A program made the translations under genes and the position numbers. Under the pieces are notes generated by a model. It was given only the letters and a program-made list of their open reading frames with translations, searched no databases and was not told where the DNA came from. A stretch of 60,000 nt of DNA. Origin: Liolophura sinensis. Taxonomy: Eukaryota > Mollusca > Polyplacophora > Chitonida > Chitonidae. The stretch lies in NCBI RefSeq assembly GCF_032854445.1, contig NC_088301.1, positions 52,627,187-52,687,186 of the forward strand. The letters run 5' to 3'. This document shows, one piece after another, positions 10,016 to 23,700 of this stretch (its first letter is position 1; every line of letters begins with the position of its first letter).

Positions 10016-13000
10016 GATAGAAGCGTTCATCTGCCAGTAAATGCCAGCTCTGACATAGAATAATACACATTCCAGACATTTCGTTCGGCTTGGTAGGGCA
10101 TTGTGAAAATCTTCCAAATAGCTCTATCATGTGTGTAGGACCACAAAGCAATCATCACAATTAACCGGAACCCTGTACATTTAAAGGCTACAATACACTT
10201 AACTATTTATATTGCATTGTCCAGAAGCTAAAAAAGCAAACTAAAGACTACAGTTTTAGACTTTAGTATGGTAGCCCTCTGCTATCAAGCCATATATTAA
10301 CTACAATATGAACCTAAAATTGCATGCACCATGTGTAAAGATGTTCTCTTGTTTGTAGTAATTTTTTAGTTTTTATATTTTTTAAAAATGACTGTTTTAT
10401 GAAAAAATGTGGAGAAAACATGACATATATAAATTACAGGATTATTACAGCACCAATAGAGACATCAATAATTCATACTATGGTGATCAATACTCTAACA
10501 AATTTTCATAAATATTTCCAAAGGCGTACAACTCTCCTTACAGTTCATGGGAATGAAGCAAAACAAACATCACTATAAGGTGGTCATTTTTATTCTGATG
10601 ATTATGTATTCATTAGATAGTTTACAAGAGGTGCCTTCTCACCATCAGTTCCATTGGTGACTTAACACAATGTCCACAGAATAAAGACAATATCAATAAT
10701 TTGCACAGAAAAGTCAAATATGAGCTAACAACATTAAAATAAGTGTGACATAACAATAAATTGATTAAAAAGGTGTGGATTTAACCCCCTTGAAACAAAA
10801 CATGACAGAAATTTACAATTAAGCACCATGTGTGTTCTATTTAATTAAGCCAACTATACTTCAGTCATCTAATCCAATCTGACCCGACATTGCTTTAATG
10901 AAAACAACTTAACAAATATTACTCTACATCAATCCGACCTGTCTAAGAGAATGATATAGGCATGCACAAAACTCCACAAATTACGGAATTATTTTTATTC
11001 CCTCCTTTTTGGTCCCAATATACAATATAAATTAATTAATCTATAACATTAATTTGTTAAGTGCTGTTAAATCTATCACAGCATTACTGATCAAGTTTGT
11101 AATTTTTATTTTCACAGCTCACACTTCCTTTCACTAAAAAAAGCAAAAATGTCAGTAGGAATGTGATTTTCAAAAGGTATGTTTCATACCATCATTTGAT
11201 AACGAGATTTATGAGAGTACAAGAAAGTATACATAACTAAGGAATATTTGACCTCATAATGTCATGGATTTCATGGAAAGGTATCCCTTTCAAACTGTAT
11301 ATTAAAGTATATGTTTGGAATGTACTACTGGAGATAGATAACTGAGGATATTACCGGCAGTGAATGTACATATATATACTTGTAATATAACAGCCAAAAA
11401 TTGCATACAAGTTTAAGATATGCCACTGGTATCACTGTGTCAACTACTAATTAGTTACAGTTACGTTAAAATTATTGTAGATTTATTAACCCACACAAGG
11501 AATTCTCCCCCTTAAAATACATGCTGCTATGAACAACAAGAAAACATAATATTCATAGGGGATTTGAATGAGACAGGATATATGAATAGCTGGGAAAAGC
11601 AAGTAGCGTACAACAGCCAAAAGGCATAAATATAGCAATATTACAAAGGAGGTGAGGGTGGGGTATTTGTCATGTGTAATCCACTATAAAAATCTTTTAA
11701 ATGGTCTATAAACATGAAGAAAAATATACATATTTTTCCACACACTGAAATCGATTATTAATTCCAAATCAACATTTGTTTACCTGTGAATCACATAATT
11801 TTTGAGTGGATTAGATCCTGTTTGTGGAGAGAGAGAGAGAGAAAGATCTATATAAAATTATACGTGTATTATAAATGTATCGCTATATGTAGCAAATCTT
11901 TTTTCACAACCAGTGGTGAGACAACAGGGTTGTTTCGTCTGCAATATGTGTAACAAACACATTTTGTATCTCACCATGTTATAATTACCGGTACACACGT
12001 GTGAACACCAGAAATGACTTTTTTGTGTTCAGTGTTTATTGCTTGAAATTACCGGTGAAAGAGAAGCAGTCATAATGGCCTTGGTCACAGCAAGAGGTTT
12101 CATAGCACCTGAATGGACCTATACTTTGTGGTTTTCTGTGCAACAGTGTTTTGCAGCTAGGAAATACTGTCATCATAATTCAGAAAGCCCAGTTGAGATA
12201 CAAATAAAACAATGTTGTCATTTGGTTTCTAATACATGTATGTATATGGAAGCGCTATTCTAATGTAAATGCACCCAAAAGCTCACATTTGTCATGATTA
12301 TGTATGTTAATTCAGCCATGTGAACAGTGGCAGAATAGCCAGAACTCAAACCATGATTAAGTACAAATGTACAATACCAGCAAGGTTTACATCTGATTTT
12401 GATAATATCTGTTTTATATGGATCTACTTGCATACATAAATTAACTTTTATTCACATCATGCTATGCATGGCATTTTAAAACTTAATGCATGTTACAGCT
12501 TATGCAATATTACTATTACATTTACTGACATTCATTTTTATTCTGCTGCACCCCCAGAAGACGAAATTCCTCTTGTTGTTCATTAGAAATTGCAAAAATA
12601 CAAAGCAGCAGAGTTGCAATGAGCTTAAGCCCATATTACAGGAGTTAGCAGTCTTTCTAAATAATTTTTCTGAGCCCCTTTTTTCAGGAAAATAAATACT
12701 AAGTAGCATACCTCAATTCTGAAACTTTAAAACAGAGCAAGATTTATACTGTGTTTTATTAGAACAACCTCCTGACAGGAAATGTTGCTTCAAACAAGAA
12801 AACAAAAGGGACTAAGAGAAAGAAAGAAACAGAATTACACACCATCAAATCACATAATATGTAATACTGTAGAAGTTGTCTCCCTTGTGGACGAGACACT
12901 ATTACCACTGGAAACGAAACTGATACACTATACATGTATTTCAAAACAATATTGCGCATTACCTAAGCAATACTTAGATCTTTCAAATATGAAAATGTAT

Positions 13001-14662
13001 AATGCGAGCATAACTTTACATTCAATTATTTTATTGGTGCTTTATGAAGGTTTTAATAGTAGTAGCATATCTTGTAATAGTGAACAAATGTTCAAAGAAA
13101 TTCAACAGTACATGACCATAGTTCTGGACTAGAACATTTTCCACATTTTCAAACCTGTAGCATATTATAACTTTCATTGTTGTGTCTAAAGCAGTTATCT
13201 GGTTCAAACAACAGAAATGTTTTTAGTCGAATAAAGATGCCTTAACAATATCAACAAACCACAAGCACAGCTAAATAAGCATGCATACAACAGAAGGGTA
13301 AACTGACATGGAACAAGGCACACACTAAATACATACTGGTACATTTGTCTAGAAGTACAGTATTTAGAGCTGAGGGACATCTGTCACATAATAAACATCA
13401 AAATCATTAATAATGATGACAACTAAACCTGGGGACTGGTGATCCGAAACCCAGGGACTTGGCCAACACACAACTCATGAATATATTACCAAATATTACT
13501 AAGTATTGCCCAATAATATGATAACACGGCTTCCATTAAACATTCAAGATGTACAACTGTTACTGTATTCTTCATGAACATGCCAATAAAACATACCTAA
13601 CTTATAACTAAAAATGAAACACTGCTCTTTGCTCTTTTGCCACCGCCTTTCTATTCCCATACATTAAAATGAGGTGAGTAGCCATCGTTTTAATAGAGGC
13701 ACATGTATACACTTTCATATACAGATATACATTGAACATCGTGTTACAGATGATTGACCCACACTAACAAATCCCAGTCAACAAAACTGATTAGCAGCAT
13801 AGTTTTATCTAGGAGAAAAAGTTTACCCGAGCTCATGCCAGTGTCAAATCATATTGGCTGAATAGTGGGGTCCAGCTTTTGAGATCTACATGTACCTGAT
13901 CAAACTTTGAGAGCAGACCTGAATTGACTTCACAATATAAATGAGCAATGATCATCTGTGCCAATGCTGATCAAGTGAAACCAGGAGAAAGAGTATATAG
14001 TAGCTTCCCGAACAAAAGGTTATTCACTTCAATAATTCAAGTGGTTTAAAATATGACTAGGGCATACATGCATCTACATGTAAGCCTACCAAAAACAAGA
14101 AACAATAAACTTTTAAGACAAGGACAGGTTAGTTTAAGACTGGCCCAAAACAATGATGATAACACCAAAGAAGCTGTATACAATTCAGTGCTACAAAGGG
14201 AAGGAAGGAAAACAACAATAATACTGTGTAACATGTTGCCATTTGCGTATCAGTTCAGGCACAAGTTGAATGGATTACCTGTTGGTCATGTGCAAGTAAA
14301 TCCAGAAAGCCCACCCTTCATAGGCACCAAATTAATAAGGACAGGAGGTCATAGGTCAACTACAATGCAATCCGGGTTATTATTATGAAAACATTCTTGC
14401 TCATTTGAGTCACTTTTCTTCAAGCAAATGATAATGAATACCTCAGACATTCATATACCTGGCTTTTTAAGGCTCATAACAAGGTGGGAAAGTCACTGGT
14501 GTCACAATAATCACACACGCTAAGCAGGTTCACCAATGTCCAAAGTAAGGTGGTCAGTTTAAGTTTCATCATCCATGCTCATGATGTTTTTCATTTGCTG
14601 TGTCTGTTTTTCCCCTTGTATTAGTCTCCCTCAATGTGGCAGGACTGAGGAATCAGTAGGAT
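10016..14662 (-). other. Probable long 3' UTR / 3' flank of the SH3-FAM107 gene
   Basis: This lies directly downstream, on the minus strand, of the stop codon at 14663-14665. It is AT-rich with no exon signals that I can support. Minus-strand AATAAA hexamers occur for example at 12035-12040 and 10589-10594, and a (GA)n run sits at 11828-11844. How far the transcript extends is not determinable here. Open frames at 12486-12709 and 12782-13132 look like chance. Confidence 0.35.
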
Positions 14663-14764
14663 TTATTGGTCACATGCCCGTGCAGTGATTTTGGCATGAA
14701 CTTTTGAAAACTCAGATCTGTTGGAGGTGTCTTCGGATATTGACTTCATATTTTCAGCCTCATC
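14663..14764 (-). CDS. SH3-FAM107 gene, last coding exon
   Basis: Encodes DEAENMKSISEDTSNRSEFS then KVHAKITARACDQ and stop TAA (14665-14663). The EFSKVHAKI segment corresponds to the conserved EFVKVKGNL-like end of FAM107 proteins. Acceptor tcctctag. Confidence 0.88.
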   Translation of the reverse strand, partial: DEAENMKSISEDTSNRSEFSKVHAKITARACDQ

Positions 14765-17700
14765 CTAGAGGAAAACAGAAAAAGAACTGAACACTGATGA
14801 GCTGTTCTTGGAAGCGTCAATAAATTAAATGCCAAATCCCACTCTAACAGTTGAAAGAGGTAAAACATGAAAGAAACCACAATCAAACTTCATACATTAA
14901 ATGTGGTGTTATCAATTTTAATTGCAACAAGTCCATTACTCTCTGTTTAAATTCCCCATGACTTCTACATGGTAACTTCATGCATTAGACAAATGTAAAA
15001 CAAAATTACTATCAAAAAAATTATTTTGGATACACATAAATATGTCTTAATTATTTTGATCCGTGTTCCAATTATTTTGATCTGCATTCCATTTACATCT
15101 TTAACTGAATAAATATTTTTCAGAAATTTTGTTTCACCTTTTTAAGTCTGTTGGCCCGTTCCTCAAGCTGTATCTCCAAACTTGATCTCTTTAGTAACTT
15201 GTATGTCTCAAATTCTTTCCTTTTTCTCATATCTTCTCTCTCCATCAATTTTTTCTGGAGTTCTGATTTTTTCAGCACATTTTTCCCTCTGCACAGGAAA
15301 TGAAATCAATTCTAAACAAGGTCACATTTATTTTATGGCCCTATTTTTACGAGAACATGTACAAAGAATACAGTGAATGTTGCTGTAGAACTGTAGCTGC
15401 AATAGTCTTCTGCAATACATGTACTATATTCAACTGATGTATCGCACAACCTAAATACATCTGTAATCCACTCTTTTAACTCAATAAAATGACAAATGAA
15501 AGGAGAATAATTTCAAACATACAGAACTTTTCTAGGCTGGTTTCGATTTGAATGTGATTGGAACAGATATGATATGTTTTAAAGGAGAAAGCAATCAACA
15601 TCTTTGAAAGAAATTATGATTAGAATGAAGCATTAAATATACTTCAACAAAACTACCCAATTTAAAATACACAAACAGTTATTCTCTTGACTAATGTAGT
15701 CGTTAATACTTGGGAAACATAATTTTCAACTGTAACAATGACAATCTTAATGTTATGTAACCTGTAATGACTTGTGACAACTTACATTGTAATTCAAGAA
15801 ACTTCTCTATTGCACATCTCTATTTATTTGATTGGTCTTTGATGTCATACTCAAGAATGTTTCACTTACATGACGACAGTAAGGTTTATATGCAAAAGAA
15901 AATACAATACGCAAAATACACCACAACCCAATGGCAGGATCCTGACACACCTCCTGACTTAAAGCCACTTTTTGTCCGACAGGAGCAATATTGCAACATG
16001 TGACCTCACTGGTCAAGGGTCAGACACTCACAGTCAGCCAGCCCCTTAGCCATCTGAGCCAATAAAAGCCCCTTTACACTACCTAACATGCACACATACA
16101 CATGCTTGTCTGTTTCAAAACTAAATTGTCTCCTGATTTCAGCCAAGAGTACTTGCTGCAGAAGCAAAGCCTAGTTCACCTTCAATATTCTGCCAACAGA
16201 ATGAGGCAATTCCTGTTGGGTCAAAAGCTACATGTATACCTACAATAAATCTGGTATGCCTAACAAATAAAAAAACTCTGAAATTTACTCAGTCACTACC
16301 AAATGAGTTGGGGGAAAATATCAGAACTTACAATTTATTGTTCATCAGCAGTTCTCGGTGTAGTGCTGTCCGTTCCTTGGATTCAAGACATGGATTTGGA
16401 AGTTTCTTTGGTAAAATAAGTCCTTGCCCATCAGATTCTGAGGGATAGCGGGCTCGGTGGTGGTGTTCAGAGGTCATTCTGTTGTCGTCGTAGTCAGTGG
16501 ATCCTGAGTGATTGCGATTCCCCACCTGAATGATTGTCACATCTTGACGTCCTGCTCGCAGCACTGGGCTATCCAAACTGTCCTCCTCCTCATACAGATA
16601 GTCTGGGTCAGGCTCTGGTAGGGCAGGACATACATCCTCTGCAAAATAAAGCACATATTAACTGCATGCACTTTTCACATATCCCAACTTTTGAGTTTAT
16701 TTTGGCATAAAGCCCACTGTTATCGTGACCAACTGGGTCAACATTTATATATCTGCAAGAAAAACAGTTAAGCATGCCAATGTGTGATTCGAATGAAAGT
16801 ACCAAGAAGATTCCGAAGTACAACAGTGAGTTAAATGTTAAGTGCATACATGTATATGTCTGATCAAATATTTAACAGTTTCTTGGAACTTTGTTACTTG
16901 TTTATTTATTACTTGCATGCTTAAATTCTGAACATAAATGGATTTTAAAATGTCCTTCCATTAAAATAACAGCATGTGCAGTTAATTTACACATTAGGGG
17001 GCAATTATAATGTAATTCATGCAAAAAACGAATACAAGTGGACAAAAACTCTTTATGGGATGCCCAAAATCTGACAAAAGCCTAACAGTTATATGTACAT
17101 GTACATGTACTTCTGAAGGCAGAATATAATACAAACTGTAATTCTAATGAACCACTAAGAAGCATGGAACAAACGACATGGACGGCCTACAGGCATAAAT
17201 GGGATATGGATGAATAAAGCATGATCTACTAGAAGACGGCCAGAGTGTGACTATAGTACTTGGCCTATGGATCAGGTTGTTGCATCACCTGTCTGACATG
17301 TGTACAGTTAATTGCATGCATTTACTGTTACTTTGCAGATAATGAATTAGTCATCAACAACGATCCCAGACACACCTTGCAGCATCAGGTCATCATGGTC
17401 CACAGCTGCAGCACAGGTCGAAAGCCACAGTCTCTAATTCCATTACATGAACTACACAGTGTCAATCAAGACAAAGGTGCCACTGACATCACCACGTGAC
17501 TCATACTATCCATGGACCATTCCAACACATTTGTAGGCCTAATGCACATGAGTTACAAATGTCAATCAGAAGGTGCTACCATATAATACCACCTTCCGTT
17601 TATTGGTCTAAACATACTGAAGCTGCTCAGGTATGGATTTGCACTCTAGCTATTATACTAAAACAGTAGGTCTACATAATGAATAAAACAGAGCTTTGCT

Positions 17701-20700
17701 ATTTACAAATGTCAGAAATACAAATTTACAAATTTTTAGAAAGCAGGTACCTGCTGTGCTGTTGTGAAAAGCTACATGTAGAAGCTTCAGAGTTGTATAT
17801 ATTCAACCTGCCAAAACACCTAGTTCATGACCCAATATTACATGTATGTTATTAAACAAATAACAAGATTTGCTAACAAAACATGGATGTGTATTGCAAA
17901 GCAGTTAACAAAAACGAATATATGGACATAACCACTATCAAACATGTAATACTGGTAAGTAAAAGGCTGCAGGTAAAAGGCACCAAAATCTAATTAAATA
18001 TAATAAGTATTTTAAAAGACCCAGCTTAAAAAAAAAGGAGTAATAAAAAATTATGTATTAAGAATAATACCCTCATCCAGTAAAAGGTAAATAAACTAAA
18101 ACATTCACTGCATAGCAGGAATGGAATAATTAGGCCTACTTACATGGCAGGTCACACATCAGCTTTGGAGGCAAAGGATTCGCTGCAGATGACCATGTAG
18201 TGCAGCAAGAAGTGAGAAAAATGACAGCCCAAAGAGATAGATATAGCACCTAAAACAGGACGATATTGTATCAGCCTGTTCCACACTGTCTATGTCAGTT
18301 CAGTCCGAGAGTTCTGAGTGATAGCTCAGCATATGCCACTCACTCCAGCTGCCTGAGGGGATATATACCCAATTACACTTGGGAAAGTGGGTAACAATAG
18401 ACTAAAACTTTATCCATGTCCCTCACTTGGATCCCAGGGTTTTTTACTTCCTTCACCTAATGTAGCTGGGCAGTGGGTGTGACATAGCCTAATAAACACA
18501 ACTTAGCCAATGACTCAACCACTTGAAATTAAAATGATAAATACTTTTCCGCCTGTCCTTTAATGACACCATTTTGTCTCTGAATTCTTGTATTACCATC
18601 TACATCTTGTTCAAGCCTGAAAAACAGGTCCATAAAATAACACATCAGTGATATCTGAACAACTTAAGGAGAATGTAATCATGTCAAGGTTTATTAGGGA
18701 CTTTAATGTTCATGTTGCCCTCTCCAATCAATACAACAGCTGGTTTCCCAACACTAGCTGACCCACACTGTGTGCATTTACTAAGCACATGTATAATTTA
18801 CCTCACCTAGAAATAATAAAATTCATGTGACTCTATCTAGTTAAAGCTCTCCTTCATACCTTCACATAGAAAATAATGTCTCGCTGCAGAAAACAACATG
18901 GAAACCGAATTTAAATGTTTACAACCAAACATTCGTAACTCTACATGCAGATAAATAATATAAAACCTGCTAGAACGAAGGCGCGTTCATGTGGTACTGC
19001 TAGAAGTTTTAAAATAAGCAGCAGTCCATGCATACTGACACATATCCATTTTTCTTGATATTGGTATCTTGGCACACCACAACATTTATCTGATAAAGTA
19101 TGTATATGCTATCCATGTTCAATGACACATTCCCACCTATACCTTATGAGATACAGGTAAGGCATTTTTGCCTTTTCTGAACTGATATGCATTTACATGA
19201 AATACCACTATTTTACTTGCACAAGGTCAAACGCCTTTCTTAGGAACCTGATTGATTTTTCTTGTCAACCTTTCAGATAAAAATGTCTGATCCTGCTGTT
19301 TATATCTCAACCGGACATCATATCGATGAATGATAATTGACTTCATATCGACCTTAACAAATGCTAATAATCTCACTTCCTCCTCCACCTCTGGCAATAC
19401 TTTGGGTGTGGGTATATGTAGAATGTGGATACCTGAAGGTGTATAGACTATCTTTGGTCCTTTTCGTGAAGCCATCAATAAAAGTCAGTCAAGCTGTAAC
19501 ATGCCGTTGAGAGCTGTTGCAACTGACGTATGTTTATAGTCTTCAGGTGCTGATCAGTATTGATTAGTGCCGATACTGAGAAAAATCAATCAGCTCTGAG
19601 ACAGTTTCAACTCTGGTTATCAGAAGAATGTGAAGTTTAATTCTGTGACATTAATAAGTACAATATCAGATGTGTTTAATCTTTTCACAAACACTTGTTT
19701 CACCAACATTACACTAAACGTCAAATAACAGAAATCTCAATTCTGTAATATATCATTCATTTTTTTGTTTGTTCTATTCTGTACGCCTACGCAAGTGTAT
19801 TTCACTTATACTATGGCAGCCAGTGTTATGATGGGTGAAGCCATGACGATCTGCAGGTTGTAGAGGGGAAGCCAGCATGAACTCACAGCAACTGCTAACA
19901 ACCTAGCCACCAATATTTTAAAGCTTGTTGCATAAAACTATTGGAAAGAATTATGACAAACTATATTTCCATAAAACTTTTTGAAAGATGTTCTTTTCCT
20001 GCAGAGTAGTGTCCAGCATTGTATACAGCTTATGCAAATTAAGCAATGATGACATCACAAATATTTTCCTTTTACACGCATTTTTCCTTTAGCTGTGGAT
20101 TGATTACCGGTACTATACAAAGCATTGCATGACATTCACCCAGTGTGTATATGAATATATGCGATATGAATTTTCAACGAGCACAGAATTAATACTTGAA
20201 GTCAAGAATATGTATTTGACCAGGGGTCATTCAGCACACCATGACCTGAGAGGCCACATCATCTGCAGGTTACCTTTTCCTACCTGAGGGCAGATCTAGG
20301 CAATTTGCTATGGTCTTTGTTAGACTGAATATGCTCAAAACAACCTGTAATATAGGAGAAGCTGGTAAAAACAAAACCAGATGAATCATCTTTACATACT
20401 TTTAAGTATCATTATAGAGCCCGCTTAATGGGACTATACATGAAGTACACAAGAAAATGAAAACCAATTAAGCATAAAATTGTAATCTGATGTACATAAT
20501 CCTATATCTACACTGCTTCTTACAAGGGACACACAAAGTCACTCAAGTACATGTGTTCTTATCACCAAGGCCTATTTTCACAGCTGAATCAGTTTATATG
20601 TGGAAAAATAGATCTGTTAAAAAGATAGGTGTTAAAATAATATATTGGTGAAAACCTGTGAATGGTAAATTCACAAATGTTTTTTCACACATAAAAGATC

Positions 20701-23700
20701 AGTCCTTTTTACATGGATGCAACGTATATATAGTTCTGCATATACGTGCTTGTAGTTTGCATGTTTCAATTACGATAAAGCTTTCCTCAACACACTACCA
20801 GAAAACATGTCTGCAAAGAAATAAAATGAATTCAGGTCTCATATTACCTACCCATATGGCACGCCAAAATACATGTATTAGAAGCTAAAGGAGAACTGTC
20901 ATGAAACTGCATGACTGAGTATCTTCTATTCGCTTCAGTGTTAGCATGGGCAAACTACAGGTAGCAGTGTTAGATCCCAAGCAATGGAATGGAACTAACT
21001 AAATATAGATGTACTCAGCAAGAATTCTATTTAGCATGATCTACCTAAGCCCAGTACTAAAGCAAATGTTCACCATTGTTCCAATAATTCACACCAATGT
21101 TCCTTTAATGTACACCAATGTTCCAATAAAGTAAAACGTTTCATTTTAAAGGATGTCACATCAAGCTGCCAGTTAACAATATATCATCACACCTGATGTT
21201 AGTTGTTGATAATTCTGCAATCTGCTTTGAGGTTTCTAACTACCAAATGTTAGTAAGTAATAGCAATACCACCATAGAGCCAAATTTGTAGTTCCCTTCA
21301 ACTTTTACACGACAGACCATCAGAGGTTCAAAAAAGCTCCAGATTTATGTAATGTCCTTAGTATCAACACCACCTATCAAGCCCCCATGAGCAAGAAATC
21401 AGAGCCAAAAATACCTATGCATTCATCGTCACTTGGGCCATTGAGAGATGTATCAAGGCTACCATTTTTAGATATAGAATAATTTATCTCATTTTCTTCC
21501 TCATCCGATGATGCATCATAATCTGGCGACGGAATGTCTGGATAGACCTCATCTGCAATAAATGTCATAACCATTTTAAAAACAAAACATAAAAAATGTT
21601 CAAAAGTCATTTTGTTTTCATTTACTTACCTGTTGTTAATCTCATATGCTGAATTTGTGAACAGCAGTTATGGGTCATGTTGTCTGAAACTAGTGTAGAC
21701 ATTACTCATGGATTTTGAATTTTAACATAATACATTGTTGCAGACATATATCAAGACAGAAAAATGGCACAAAGATAAAAAATCTATTTTGATACCTGTA
21801 CATTATAAAAGGTAACATGAAAGGAGCAACAAATCAGAAAGGTAGCTAGTTCTGTGCGTAATGCAACTAGAGATTTAATTCATGTACATGTGCTCGCATA
21901 AATTACATGACATCACTATGGTGATGATTATCCCATTTATTTATTTATCTGACGGCTAGGTGGTTTACATCATGCTAAAGAATTTCTTTTACAATGAGAG
22001 CCACATTAATGACTGCCCAGGGAAAACCACTGCCCATTGTTGGGTTATCTGACAGCCCCCAGGAATATAATGTGAATCTCTAACCAAAGAACAAACCAGA
22101 TCTGGATTCGAATATGCAACCTCATTGATCAAGTGACTTTGATAATGGCAAGACCAATGACAAAACGGACTGAGCCAGAGCCAGAGCCAGACGAGTGTTA
22201 ATCTCAAGTTTTATGCTCATTATTGATGTCATCCTTGATGTGACTGAAAATAATGTTAGAATCTGTACATATAATACATACTCACACGGCACACTAGTCT
22301 ACTATTCAAAATGTCCATATCTGTAGGCTCTAAAGGTAAGGGGATTTAGCCACATTAGGTTGATGAAGCTCTAGCATGTAATTTGTACAATTACTTGAAT
22401 CTCCGGGTAAATTAGAACAGGTAATTTGCTCAGGTCATTTACAACAGGTGATTTTACTATTCGCACATGTATATATAACTCGAGTTACATAATGATTATA
22501 TGCAAGTATGTAATATAACAGGTGGTAAGCCAATTTTTCCACTTCACTGTGGTTAAATGGAGGACTAAACATGAATAAACCAATAATCTGTGTCCATTAA
22601 CATCAGTAATGGCTAATACACCTGTAACAAAGTACAGCTGTAATTAGATGCCATTATTACCTAGCCTGTAGACCATCAGCTTACACAAGTCATTGCACAG
22701 GTGTATTGTGTACTCATCAATCTTCTCACCAAACATTCAATGCACTGAAGAACAAGTACTTTGCATGATACCAAGTTTCCATCATTACTGATTTGAACTG
22801 TGCTTACAAGGTACATGTATGTGTCGTTCAATGCGTTAAACATGAAAGTATACAGACTGTGATTAAATTTAACCCATCTCTAAGTTGTATCGAAATGTAC
22901 ATGTAAGTCTATTCATGCTTGTTACAGGGCAGGATGTACATGTACTGGTGACATAAATGATGACAGTGGCTTAACTACATCAGTAAACAGATACACATAC
23001 ACTGTACATGTATGCTTAAATCCGAAAAAGAAAACGTTAAACATTATTCCATGTTATACATTACATGTCAAAGAAAGGAATCGGAAACTCTCAAGAATAC
23101 ATTAACAAATTACAACCAAGTTAGTTCATCACTGCAAAAAAAATTCAAGAGTGTACAAATGACTGCATGCCTATCTGTGGGTACGCCAAGCATTCTCATA
23201 TGTAAACTGATGTTTGTTAACATGTCAACTTAATTTGTACCTCACCCTAAAGCCCTATTTGGATAAAAGCTGTCCTGGTTTCTGTCTAATTTTGCTAACA
23301 AGCAGGTACATGTATGAAGTTTTCACATCACCACTGGCTAATGTCTGTCATTACACTAGGTACACTCATATCTGTCACAGTAACAAGACTTAAAAATGGA
23401 GATCTCAGCAAATGTCAGAGAACCCAAGTCAAATGTCAAATGGATCTGTACATGTTCAAGTGGTTCTAACATAAATGTTACTTTTTAGTTCTGAATATCT
23501 GAAACACCTGCAGGTATTTTTATAAGTTATCATAAGAGATGTGTGTACAGGCAAATATACGCTGAAAACATTTCCTAAATATACATACAGTACATGAATA
23601 TGCACATTATTGTTTTCATCTTAGCTTTTTTCTTGGGTGTTTACATGTAACTTTTTTATTTTTTTTCAATGCATTTTTGTAATTACTTGTTATACAACCA

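Noticed and set aside
12782-13132. 116-codon plus-strand open frame
   Set aside because: No similarity, no splice context, and it lies in the probable 3' UTR of the opposite-strand gene.
16608-16752. Minus-strand Cys-rich frame beginning INVDPVGHDNSGLYAK after a good acceptor
   Set aside because: It has no donor, runs through the acceptor of the next FAM107 exon into TGA, and needs a phase-2 partner that I could not find. The orphan exon at 18144-18249 ends in phase 1 and would give a stop.
17260-17499. 79-codon plus-strand frame with an internal acceptor-like ctttgcag
   Set aside because: No fitting donor or neighbouring exon, and the composition is not convincingly coding.
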